NCBI GenBank assembly: GCA_938074515.1
Contig: CALJFV010000208.1
Coordinates: 1-7,712, forward strand
Length of the DNA: 7,712 bases
Direction of reading: 5' to 3'
Origin: an uncultured Flavobacteriaceae bacterium
GTDB taxonomy: Bacteria > Bacteroidota > Bacteroidia > Flavobacteriales > Flavobacteriaceae
Below the pieces are notes generated by a model, which was not told the DNA's origin, did not search any database, and saw nothing but the letters and a program-made list of their open reading frames with translations. Position numbers and translations under genes: made by a program. Below are positions 1 to 5,965 of this stretch, piece by piece; positions within the stretch are counted from its first letter, which is position 1; each line of letters begins with the position of its first letter.

Positions 1-75
1 AAAATAAAGTATGGCAAATGCTTCAATGTGTTTTTTAGGTCGTCCAAAATTTACGTAAAAATAATTCCCGCAGTT
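1..75. other. Window edge, upstream non-annotated stretch
   Basis: No gene can be called here with confidence. Three frames are open at the left edge. On the + strand one frame runs from base 1 to a TAA at 115-117, and another runs to a TAG at 36-38, ending in residues NKVWQMLQCVF. On the minus strand a frame is open from about base 90 to the edge but has no ATG. The TAG-terminated frame is the most plausible tail of an upstream + strand gene, because it stops before the predicted promoter at 76-106. The fragments are too short to recognise. Confidence 0.3.
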
Positions 76-106
76 TTTGGCAAAATAGAATTAATATCTA
101 TATTGG
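76..106 (+). promoter_or_regulatory. Bacteroidota-type promoter for the START-like gene
   Basis: TTTG at 76-79, a 19-base spacer and TATATTGG at 99-106 fit the phylum's -33/-7 pattern (TTTG, about 19 bases, TAnnTTTG) with one mismatch in the -7 box. Transcription would start near 110-113, giving a leader of about 15 bases before the ATG at 127. This is inferred from consensus only. Confidence 0.55.
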
Positions 107-126
107 GTCTCTGCTAAAAATCAACT

Positions 127-513
127 ATGGAGCGCAAGATAAAATACGAGATGGAATTCCCGATACATGTATCTCCATCGCTCTTATACCAATATATTTC
201 GACACCTTCAGGAATGAGTGAGTGGTATGCTGATAATGTAAATTCACGAGGTCAGCTCTTTACTTTTATTTGGGAAGGAAGCGAAGAAGAAGCTAAACTT
301 TTGGGAAAGAAAAGCGGAGAGCGTATAAAATTCAGATGGCTGGACGATGAAGACACGGACTATTTTTTTGAATTGAGAATTCAGGTCGATGACATTACCA
401 AGGACGTTTCTTTAATGATCACTGATTTTGCCGAAGAAGATGAAGTTGAAGACGGTAAATTGCTTTGGGAAAATATGATCTCTAATCTTAAACACGTTTT
501 AGGCAGCGTCTAG
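127..513 (+). CDS. START-like domain protein
   Basis: The 128-residue product is a single START/SRPBCC-like (AHSA1-type) fold, the small helix-grip type common in Bacteroidota. Visible signs are an N-terminal strand segment (residues 5-12), the helix and turn STPSGMSEWYADNV (25-38), which matches the family pattern of a Thr-Pro-x-Gly-Leu-x-x-Trp turn, alternating strands (44-50, 66-71, 79-86, 94-100), and a C-terminal helix LLWENMISNLKHVLG (112-126) that would close the hydrophobic groove. The protein is acidic, has no signal peptide or membrane segment, and should be cytosolic. Ligand and function are unknown for this subfamily, so no gene name is given. The ATG at 127 has no Shine-Dalgarno sequence but follows a short A-rich leader and a promoter match. 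A terminator hairpin 22 bases after the stop suggests it is transcribed alone or as the end of an upstream unit. The family call is firm; the role is open. Confidence 0.85.
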   Translation: MERKIKYEMEFPIHVSPSLLYQYISTPSGMSEWYADNVNSRGQLFTFIWEGSEEEAKLLGKKSGERIKFRWLDDEDTDYFFELRIQVDDITKDVSLMITDFAEEDEVEDGKLLWENMISNLKHVLGSV

Positions 514-526
514 AGCGGGATTGACT

Positions 527-534
527 TATATTTG
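527..534 (+). promoter_or_regulatory. -7 promoter element for the class IV aminotransferase gene
   Basis: TATATTTG matches the Bacteroidota -7 consensus TAnnTTTG at every fixed position. No clear TTG lies 19-20 bases upstream, so the -33 element is weak. The predicted start of transcription is about 538-541, giving a leader of roughly 20 bases. The element lies directly before, and its start site falls inside, the terminator hairpin of the preceding gene. Confidence 0.55.
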
Positions 535-535
535 C

Positions 536-557
536 GCCACCTAAGGGTGGCTTTTTT
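536..557 (+). terminator. Intrinsic terminator of the START-like gene
   Basis: A perfect 6-bp stem, GCCACC (536-541) with GGTGGC (546-551), closes a TAAG loop and is followed directly by six T (552-557). It lies 22 bases after the stop codon of the START-like gene and ends one base before the ATG at 559. The stem and T-run are seen directly; termination is inferred. Confidence 0.75.
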
Positions 558-558
558 A

Positions 559-1431
559 ATGATAAATTTTAACGGAACCATACGCGAAAAAGAAGAGATT
601 ATGCCGGGCTTGCACAACCGCGGGCTGCATTACGGCGACGCTCTTTTTGAGACCATGAAAGTGGTTGGTCGTCGTATTTTGTTTGCCGAAGCGCATTATT
701 TTCGTTTGATGGCCTCAATGCGGCTCATGCGTATGGAAATCCCGATGCATTGGACCCCTGAATTTTTTCAAAGTGAGATCAATAAAACACTTAAGGGGCA
801 GAGTGGCCATTCGGCACATCGTGTTAAGATACTCGTTTGGCGCGACTGGGGCGGTCGATATACCCCATATTCAGAGGGTGTTTCTTTTGCTATTTTTATA
901 GAGCCTTTGGCTGAAGCTCCCTATCTATCAGAGGATAAAGAGTATATCGTTGATTTGTTTAAAGACCATTACGTCAATAATGGAATGCTCGAGCAACTCA
1001 AAACAAACAATAAACTCATTAATGTTTTGGCGGGTATTTACGCTCAAGAAAATGATTACCAGAGTTGTCTGCTTTTAAATCACAGCAAACAAGTAGTTGA
1101 GTCGATAAGTGGCAATATTTTTTTGGTAAAGGATTACAAGATAAAAACGCCACCGCTCTCTGATGGTTGTCTTAAAGGAATCATGCGCGGCGTCCTTTTG
1201 GAAATTTTAGGGAAGCATCCAGATTATATTTTGAGTGAAGAATCAATCTCACCGTTTGAGCTGCAAAAAGCAGACGAATTATTTTTGACCAATGTAATTA
1301 CCGGGATTCAGCCAATCACCCAATACCGTAAAAAACAATACACCAAAAAGGTGAGTTCAGCGCTTACGGAAAAGTTAAATGAATTTGTAGGGTTAACCCC
1401 TAATTCATCGCCGGGTTCTCCGGGGCATTAG
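559..1431 (+). CDS. Aminotransferase class IV (PabC/IlvE-like, PLP-dependent)
   Basis: The 290-residue product is a fold-type IV PLP enzyme, the family of branched-chain aminotransferase, D-amino-acid transaminase and 4-amino-4-deoxychorismate lyase. The order of motifs fits: GLHYGDALFE (22-31); LKTNNKL, with Lys148 as the expected Schiff-base lysine; VVESISGNIF, with Glu181 as the residue contacting the PLP pyridine nitrogen; TPPLSDGCLKGIMR (197-210); and TNVITGIQPI (244-253). The missing KxxxR signatures of true branched-chain enzymes and the short length lean towards a PabC-like lyase or a generic transaminase, but the substrate cannot be settled from motifs. The ATG at 559 is chosen over the TTG at 532 because that TTG lies inside the -7 promoter element and before the predicted transcript start, and because MINFNG begins the family's first strand. 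The last 11 codons are antisense to the end of the yqgE gene. Confidence 0.88.
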   Translation: MINFNGTIREKEEIMPGLHNRGLHYGDALFETMKVVGRRILFAEAHYFRLMASMRLMRMEIPMHWTPEFFQSEINKTLKGQSGHSAHRVKILVWRDWGGRYTPYSEGVSFAIFIEPLAEAPYLSEDKEYIVDLFKDHYVNNGMLEQLKTNNKLINVLAGIYAQENDYQSCLLLNHSKQVVESISGNIFLVKDYKIKTPPLSDGCLKGIMRGVLLEILGKHPDYILSEESISPFELQKADELFLTNVITGIQPITQYRKKQYTKKVSSALTEKLNEFVGLTPNSSPGSPGH

Positions 1432-1969
1432 ACCACATCGCATAGGCGCCACCCAAAGTGTTCATTGTATTGCGCCAATAATTTTGGTCTGTTTTTACGA
1501 TTTGATCCGAGTGTAAATCATTGGGCATAACCAGCCAATTATTTTGTTCCCATTCTTCCTCGAGTTGATTCGGTCCCCAACCTGAATAGCCCAAAAAGAA
1601 TTGAATTTGGTTATTAGACAATTGTCCATTGTTTAACAATTCTATAATCTGAGCGAAGTCACCCCCCCAATAAATCCCAAAATCTATAGCGATACTGTTA
1701 TCAATTAAATCCGGGGCATTATGAATAAAATAGAGATTGTCCTGCTCCACAGGTCCTCCATTAAAAACAGGAATCATGGGAGATACTTCGGGGACTAGAT
1801 CATTCAGATCATATCGAAGAGGCTTGTTTAAAATAAACCCAATCGAACCCTCATGATTGTGTTCTGCTAATAAAATTGCCGAGCGATTAAAAGATAAATC
1901 CCCAATAATTGAGGGTTCGGCAACAAGTAAATAACCCTTAAGGGGTTTGGTATTTTGGTTAGGTGGCAT
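1400..1969 (-). CDS. yqgE: YqgE/AlgH family protein (DUF179)
   Basis: The 189-residue product has the usual length and all hallmarks of the YqgE/AlgH family: GYLLVAEPSI (12-21), SAILLAEHNHEGSIGFILNK (30-49), the FNGGPV loop (69-74), GIYWGGD (98-104) and FFLGYSGWGPNQLEEE (124-139), ending in NAPENP. Family structures are small soluble alpha/beta proteins, and the proposed regulatory role (AlgH in Pseudomonas alginate control) is not established generally, so the molecular function is unknown. There is no signal peptide. The gene faces the aminotransferase gene and overlaps its 3' end by 32 bases. The start codon lies four bases after a -7-like element, so the mRNA may have almost no leader. 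HU is upstream on the same strand, but a terminator separates them, so this gene is probably transcribed on its own. Confidence 0.92.
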   Translation of the reverse strand: MPPNQNTKPLKGYLLVAEPSIIGDLSFNRSAILLAEHNHEGSIGFILNKPLRYDLNDLVPEVSPMIPVFNGGPVEQDNLYFIHNAPDLIDNSIAIDFGIYWGGDFAQIIELLNNGQLSNNQIQFFLGYSGWGPNQLEEEWEQNNWLVMPNDLHSDQIVKTDQNYWRNTMNTLGGAYAMWSNAPENPAMN

Positions 1970-1973
1970 ATAC

Positions 1974-2004
1974 TAAAGTTACATCAAAAAAATTGTATGT
2001 GCAA
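1974..2004 (-). promoter_or_regulatory. Promoter for yqgE
   Basis: Read on the minus strand, TTG (2004-2002), a 20-base spacer and TAACTTTA (1981-1974) match the Bacteroidota promoter pattern with the last base of the -7 box changed from G to A. The predicted start of transcription coincides with the ATG or lies one to three bases before it. Confidence 0.5.
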
Positions 2005-2023
2005 CCATTTGATTATCAGGCAT

Positions 2024-2046
2024 AAAAAAACCCTGCCGAGGCAGGG
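2024..2046 (-). terminator. Intrinsic terminator of the HU gene
   Basis: On the minus strand CCCTGC and GCAGGG (2046-2041 and 2036-2031) form a 6-bp GC-rich stem with a 4-base loop, followed directly by seven T (2030-2024). It lies 22 bases after the HU stop codon and upstream of the yqgE promoter, so it separates the two genes. Confidence 0.85.
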
Positions 2047-2068
2047 TATATTTTTTAACTAAAAGTGA

Positions 2069-2341
2069 TTAATTCACGCTGTCTGAAAGCTCAGAACCTG
2101 CCTTGAATTTCACAACATTTTTAGCTGCAATTTGAATGGTTTTTCCTGTTTGAGGATTTCTTCCTTCTCTGGCAGCACGCTTAGATACTGACCAAGATCC
2201 GAATCCTACAAGAGAAACACGATTTCCAGCTTTTAATGATCCTTCTACATTACCTAAGAAAGATTCTAATGCTTTTTTTGCCGCTGCTTTGGTGACACCA
2301 GCATCCGCTGCCATTGCGTCGATTAAATCAGATTTGTTCAT
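2069..2341 (-). CDS. hup: HU-family DNA-binding protein
   Basis: The 90-residue product is the full standard length for HU, a nucleoid-associated dimer that binds and bends DNA with little sequence preference. The N-terminal helices MNKSDLIDAM and TKAAAKKALESFLG (17-30) form the dimer core. VSLVGFGSW (42-50) leads into the DNA-binding arms, whose tip carries the signature GRNPQTGKTI (60-69) with Pro63 as the residue expected to intercalate in the minor groove. The C-terminal helix is KFKAGSELSDSVN (78-90). It has its own near-consensus promoter, an A/T-rich leader of about 48 bases typical of highly expressed Bacteroidota genes, and its own terminator, so it should be a strong single-gene unit. 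It is HU rather than IHF because length and motifs are ordinary, with no sequence-specific features visible. Confidence 0.96.
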   Translation of the reverse strand: MNKSDLIDAMAADAGVTKAAAKKALESFLGNVEGSLKAGNRVSLVGFGSWSVSKRAAREGRNPQTGKTIQIAAKNVVKFKAGSELSDSVN

Positions 2342-2392
2342 ACGATGAAATTTAAATTAAAATTTTGGTTAAACTTGCACATAATTGCTCTA

Positions 2393-2422
2393 CAAATTTA
2401 ACGGGTTAATCCAGCCATGCAA
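2393..2422 (-). promoter_or_regulatory. Near-consensus promoter for the HU gene
   Basis: On the minus strand TTG (2422-2420), exactly 19 bases and TAAATTTG (2400-2393) match the Bacteroidota sigma-ABfr consensus in both boxes and spacing. Transcription should start near 2387-2390, leaving an A/T-rich leader of about 48 bases. This is the best promoter match in the window. Confidence 0.75.
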
Positions 2423-2451
2423 GGAAACACGCAGGAAAACGCGGTTTTTGT

Positions 2452-2475
2452 TAATAAATCAACCCCATTGTTGAT
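2452..2475 (-). terminator. Possible weak terminator after fmt
   Basis: On the minus strand ATCAAC (2475-2470) and GTTGAT (2463-2458) form a perfect but weak 6-bp stem with a 6-base loop, followed by TTATTA. It lies about 50 bases after the fmt stop and before the HU promoter. It is low in GC and the T-run is interrupted, so it may not terminate; no better candidate lies between fmt and HU. Confidence 0.3.
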
Positions 2476-2477
2476 AA

Positions 2478-2517
2478 AGTAATAACAATCCAGTAATTTT
2501 TTACTCAAATCAGTAAT
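2478..2517. repeat. Three AGTAAT copies in the fmt-HU spacer
   Basis: AGTAAT occurs at 2478-2483, 2492-2497 and 2512-2517, with an inverted TTACT at 2501-2505 that could pair with either of the last two copies. The rest of the 185-bp spacer (2342-2526) holds the HU promoter, its leader and the weak hairpin. Chance is a fair explanation in such AT-rich DNA. Confidence 0.3.
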
Positions 2518-2526
2518 GACGAGGGT

Positions 2527-3477
2527 TTAGACGAATTTGTCGTCTTTTTCAAAACTGTAGCCATTCAAGAGGGACTCAACAGGCATTTTTTTCTTGCCCG
2601 GAAGCTGTATTATTTTAATGGCCAGCTGTTGATCTTTTGTATGAACGAGGAGTGATTTTTTATCACAACTCAGACTTCCCGGGGATAAAACTGAACTTAT
2701 GTCTGTGGTTTGAGCCTGATAAATTTTGACTTTAATGACCTGTTCGTTGCGGATTAATGTCGTCCATGCGCCGGGATAAGCATCCAAACCTCGAATCAAA
2801 TTACTTATTTGTTCTGAAGGTGCGTCCCAATTAATTCTCGTGTTCTCTTGATTTAATTTAGGAGCGATTCTTAGTTGATCTGAGTCTTCTTGTGGCTTTG
2901 GTTTTGCGCTGTCTTGGGCAATGGCCTCAAGGGTTCTGATCACAAGTTTCGTTCCAGCGACCATTAACTTATCGTGTAGACGAGAAGCATTATCTTCATT
3001 TTGGATTGGGCACGAGATACTATCGATAATGGCCCCAGTGTCAATCTGGTGGTCAATAAAAAATGTAGTCACACCAGTTTTCGTTTCTCCATTTATTATG
3101 GCCCAATTAATCGGGGCTGCCCCTCTGTATTTTGGCAGCAATGATGCATGTAGGTTAAACGTTCCTTTGTTTGGAATCTTCCAAAGAACCTCGGGCAACA
3201 TACGAAAAGCGACGACGACAAATACATCGGGATTAAGTTCTTGGAGTTTTTTTATGAACTCAGGATCTTTGAGGTTTTCAGGTTGCCAAACTTGGAGTTG
3301 ATGTGACAAAGCTGCATTTTTTACTGCGCTGGGTTGAAGACTGCGTCCACGACCTGCAGGCCGGTCTGGTGCGGTCACCACCCCGAGTAAATTATATTTT
3401 TGTTCGACCAATTTATTCAGGACCCCGACAGCAAAGTCTGGGGTCCCCATAAATACTATCCTTAAAGGCTTTGTCAT
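2527..3477 (-). CDS. fmt: Methionyl-tRNA formyltransferase
   Basis: This enzyme transfers a formyl group from 10-formyltetrahydrofolate to the amino group of methionyl-initiator-tRNA in the cytosol, marking it for translation initiation. The 316 residues match the usual length. The N-terminal domain begins RIVFMGTPDFA (6-16), continues with VVTAPDRPAGRGR (33-45), and carries the catalytic trio Asn108, His110 (FNLHASLLPKYRGAAPINWA) and Asp146 (IDTG). The C-terminal OB-like tRNA-binding domain starts near INWDAPSEQISNLIRGLDAYPGAW (215-238). The ATG overlaps the recQ stop in an ATGA arrangement, and no Shine-Dalgarno sequence precedes it, so translation is likely coupled to recQ. It is the last gene of the kinase-recQ-fmt operon. 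No deformylase gene is next to it, unlike the def-fmt pair of many bacteria. No residue looks defective. Confidence 0.97.
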   Translation of the reverse strand: MTKPLRIVFMGTPDFAVGVLNKLVEQKYNLLGVVTAPDRPAGRGRSLQPSAVKNAALSHQLQVWQPENLKDPEFIKKLQELNPDVFVVVAFRMLPEVLWKIPNKGTFNLHASLLPKYRGAAPINWAIINGETKTGVTTFFIDHQIDTGAIIDSISCPIQNEDNASRLHDKLMVAGTKLVIRTLEAIAQDSAKPKPQEDSDQLRIAPKLNQENTRINWDAPSEQISNLIRGLDAYPGAWTTLIRNEQVIKVKIYQAQTTDISSVLSPGSLSCDKKSLLVHTKDQQLAIKIIQLPGKKKMPVESLLNGYSFEKDDKFV

Positions 3478-5372
3478 CTTAAAAAGTATCTGTTGACTGC
3501 GTCAATTCCTATTTTTTGTTCGTTGTGCAGATAAGTCAAGACCACATCAATATCTACGGGGTCAAAGTTAATGTTTTCTCTAAGCTCAAATACAGTTAGG
3601 CTTCGGTCTTTGAGTAGATTCATGATCAGCTCAGCGATAGCGTCACCTGCGTTAGCTTTGGTTTGTTTATTTCTTCTTAAACAATTAGAGCATTGTCCGC
3701 AATCGGTATTTAAGACCTGTCCAAAATATCGAGCTAACTTTTGTTTTAAGCAGCCCTGTGAATGCTCAATTAAGTCTAAAACATCGCGTTCTTGATCAGC
3801 AACACGCTTTGCGTGACGCTGGATAATAGGCCCATGTGGGTTCACGCTGCGCGCATCCTCTCTCGGCAATAAAAAGGTTAATTGTAAATCTGTTTGGAAC
3901 ATTTCTAAATCGATGAGTTCCCGCTGCTGCATCCAAATCAAAGCCGTTTTTATTTGCTCAATTGTGACGCCAGTTTTTCGGGCTAATTGATAAAGATCAA
4001 TCGATATTTTACTTTGAAAAACACCGCCGTAGAGTCTTAAGATATTGCGCCCGATGATTCCTACACTTGGATTGTCCTCTAAAGCCTGATTCAAAAATTT
4101 ATTTTCAGCGATAAATTGAAGGCGTGTTTTACTGCCGTATTGATGTTTTAAAGAAACAATCCCAATTCGATCTAAAATATTCAATGCGGCCATCGTTTTG
4201 GTGGGATTCAGCTGATAAATATTGCAAAAGTCCCCGACGGCTAGACCAAAAATTTCACCCGCCCCTTCACCGTAGGCAATTTGAAAATAATTACACAGAT
4301 GGCGGTAAAACCGGGTAATGTCTTCCGGGCTTAGAATTTGATTTTTTTTACGTCGTTTAAACTGCTCAATATCTTGTTGATGGTAAATTAACCAAGCTTG
4401 TGCTGGACTGCCATCGCGTCCGGCGCGCCCAATTTCTTGTATATAGCTTTCAATCGCATCAGGAACATAAGTGTGAATGACAAACCGAACCCCTACGTGG
4501 TTAATGCCCATGCCAAAGGCACTGGTCGCCACCATGATCTGGGTTGGTCGGGTTAACCACTGTGTTAAGGCCGTTTGTTTTTGTTTTTGATCCATACCTC
4601 CATGAAAAAAAGCACAGTCAAGCCCTTTGTTTTCTAGGTTACGCGCATATTGCTCGCTGAGTTTTCTTGTGGGCACATAGACAATTCCTGAACCTTTTTG
4701 AGCGTTTGCAATAGCCAAAATTCTTTCAAATACATTTTCTCTTTGCTCAACTAATAACTGAATATTTTCTTTGATTAAGGGCCGGCTAAAAATTTTGGGC
4801 TCCTTTAAATCAAGGGCGTTAATGATTTCTGCGGTAATTTCTTCTGTGGCCGTTCCCGTTAAGGCTAAAATGGGCGTTTTTGGATGCAGATGACGAAGTA
4901 TTCTTAGTTGTTGGTAAGCCGGTCTGAAATCAAAACCCCACTGAGCAATACAGTGTGCTTCATCAATCGCCCAAAGATTTATACTTATTGTTTTTAAAAA
5001 TTCGCGCACTAATTCTTGTTTGAGACGCTCTGGTGCGAGGTATAGGAATTTGTATCCGCCGTGCCTAAAAAGATCAAAAATGCGCATCATCTCCTCAGGA
5101 GATTGTGGTCCTGTAAGAGCAACCGCCTTGATATTGCGCCCCATAAGGTCATTGACTTGATCTTCCATGAGCGCGACAAGGGGAGAGATAACCACGCAAA
5201 TGCCTTCATTGATAAGGCCTGGAACTTGATAACACAGCGACTTGCCACTTCCCGTAGGCAGCACTGCCAAAACATCCTGGTGAGCAACTAAAGCCTGAAT
5301 AATTTCCTGTTGAGGCGCTCGAAACGACCCATAGCCCCAATACTGTATTAAGAGTTGTTGGGGGTCGGTCAT
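3474..5372 (-). CDS. recQ: RecQ-family ATP-dependent DNA helicase, long Bacteroidota-type variant
   Basis: A 3'-5' DNA helicase of superfamily 2 expected to act in recombination and fork repair. Motifs in order: motif 0 FRAPQQEIIQ (17-26), Walker A TGSGKS (40-45), DEAHC (137-141), aromatic-rich loop QWGFDFRP (144-151), LTGTATEE (171-178), motif IV region VYVPTRKLSEQYA (231-243), FHGGMDQKQK (256-265), ATSAFGMGIN (282-291) and QEIGRAGRDG (312-321, arginine finger Arg319). The zinc site is complete, Cys541, Cys558, Cys561 and Cys564, with E. coli-like spacing, but it lies roughly 170 residues further from the arginine finger than in E. coli RecQ. The inserted segment (about 344-540) holds two winged-helix-like stretches (376-418 and 455-500). 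A short winged-helix-like tail (575-632) replaces a recognisable HRDC domain. The start overlaps the kinase stop by one base (TAATG), and the stop overlaps fmt. The helicase call is firm; the exact cellular job of this variant is not. Confidence 0.93.
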   Translation of the reverse strand: MTDPQQLLIQYWGYGSFRAPQQEIIQALVAHQDVLAVLPTGSGKSLCYQVPGLINEGICVVISPLVALMEDQVNDLMGRNIKAVALTGPQSPEEMMRIFDLFRHGGYKFLYLAPERLKQELVREFLKTISINLWAIDEAHCIAQWGFDFRPAYQQLRILRHLHPKTPILALTGTATEEITAEIINALDLKEPKIFSRPLIKENIQLLVEQRENVFERILAIANAQKGSGIVYVPTRKLSEQYARNLENKGLDCAFFHGGMDQKQKQTALTQWLTRPTQIMVATSAFGMGINHVGVRFVIHTYVPDAIESYIQEIGRAGRDGSPAQAWLIYHQQDIEQFKRRKKNQILSPEDITRFYRHLCNYFQIAYGEGAGEIFGLAVGDFCNIYQLNPTKTMAALNILDRIGIVSLKHQYGSKTRLQFIAENKFLNQALEDNPSVGIIGRNILRLYGGVFQSKISIDLYQLARKTGVTIEQIKTALIWMQQRELIDLEMFQTDLQLTFLLPREDARSVNPHGPIIQRHAKRVADQERDVLDLIEHSQGCLKQKLARYFGQVLNTDCGQCSNCLRRNKQTKANAGDAIAELIMNLLKDRSLTVFELRENINFDPVDIDVVLTYLHNEQKIGIDAVNRYFLR

Positions 5373-5914
5373 TATGGAGTATTTAAATGGTTCAAGATAA
5401 ATTCTGTGCGCTGATTCACTGGGCCAACAGGTACTTCAATAGGGCGATAACCTAAATTTTCGTAACGATTCACTATGTATTGATGTATTTTTTGTCCCTG
5501 ATCAAAAGACTCATATCGTTCATTGTCCTGAACATGTATGGCTTGCCAAGGAGGTAAAATAAACACATAGTCATAACGATATGTCTCAAGATCTTTAAGA
5601 AATTTCTCAGGAGATTGCTGGTTGAGATAATCCATATAAGCCACCACATCGGGCAATCCTCTATCAAAAAATACTGGATGGCTCAACAATGCTTGATTGA
5701 CCTCATGGTATTGTGCCTTCCGTCCTTGGAAAAGTGCTTGACTGAACGCCAACGGATCTTCTAAAAACAATTGTGAGATTCCGTTTTTTTGTCCCTCGAG
5801 TATGATTTGTCTCGAAATTTCGTGCTGACAAACATGCCCGAGCGCATCGAGTTGTTTTATGATGGTGGTTTTTCCAGTGCCTGGACCTCCGGTAAGCACG
5901 ATTTTTGATGCCAT
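5372..5914 (-). CDS. NadR-like P-loop ATPase/kinase (AAA_28 type)
   Basis: The 180-residue product is a P-loop nucleotide-binding protein resembling the ribosylnicotinamide-kinase half of NadR. The Walker A motif is GGPGTGKTT (9-17). A hydrophobic strand ends in FFDRGLPDV (82-90), a DRG motif equivalent to the Asp-Arg of this family that coordinates Mg or the phosphate acceptor. VFILPPW (117-123) is the next strand, and RYESFDQGQKIHQYI (133-147) looks like the lid region with its arginine. There is no nucleotidyltransferase domain and no DNA-binding domain, so it is not a full NadR. The substrate is unknown; a small-molecule kinase is a reasonable but unproven guess. It is the first gene of the operon with recQ and fmt, overlapping recQ by one base. 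Its leader is about 18 bases of pyrimidine-rich sequence without Shine-Dalgarno. It is cytosolic, with no membrane segment. Confidence 0.82.
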   Translation of the reverse strand: MASKIVLTGGPGTGKTTIIKQLDALGHVCQHEISRQIILEGQKNGISQLFLEDPLAFSQALFQGRKAQYHEVNQALLSHPVFFDRGLPDVVAYMDYLNQQSPEKFLKDLETYRYDYVFILPPWQAIHVQDNERYESFDQGQKIHQYIVNRYENLGYRPIEVPVGPVNQRTEFILNHLNTP

Positions 5915-5936
5915 GAAAAAAGACTAAAGACCAAGA

Positions 5937-5944
5937 CAAAGTTA
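5937..5944 (-). promoter_or_regulatory. -7 element for the kinase-recQ-fmt operon
   Basis: Read on the minus strand, TAACTTTG matches TAnnTTTG at all fixed positions. It lies 22 bases before the ATG at 5914, so transcription should start about 18 bases before the gene. No TTG is found 19-20 bases upstream; that position falls in the -7 element of the divergent promoter. Confidence 0.5.
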
Positions 5945-5965
5945 GTTATTCTTGAAGGCTTGCGC

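Noticed and set aside
532..558. TTG start that would extend the aminotransferase by nine residues
   Set aside because: The TTG is part of the -7 promoter element and precedes the predicted transcript start; the added residues would be encoded by the terminator hairpin. ATG 559 fits the family start.
2921..3301. 126-codon open frame on the + strand
   Set aside because: It is antisense to fmt, whose catalytic motifs are intact across the same bases; its translation has no recognisable motif.
5061..5291. Open frames on both strands inside the 5' part of recQ
   Set aside because: They overlap the Walker A and following motifs of RecQ in other frames and have no features of their own.
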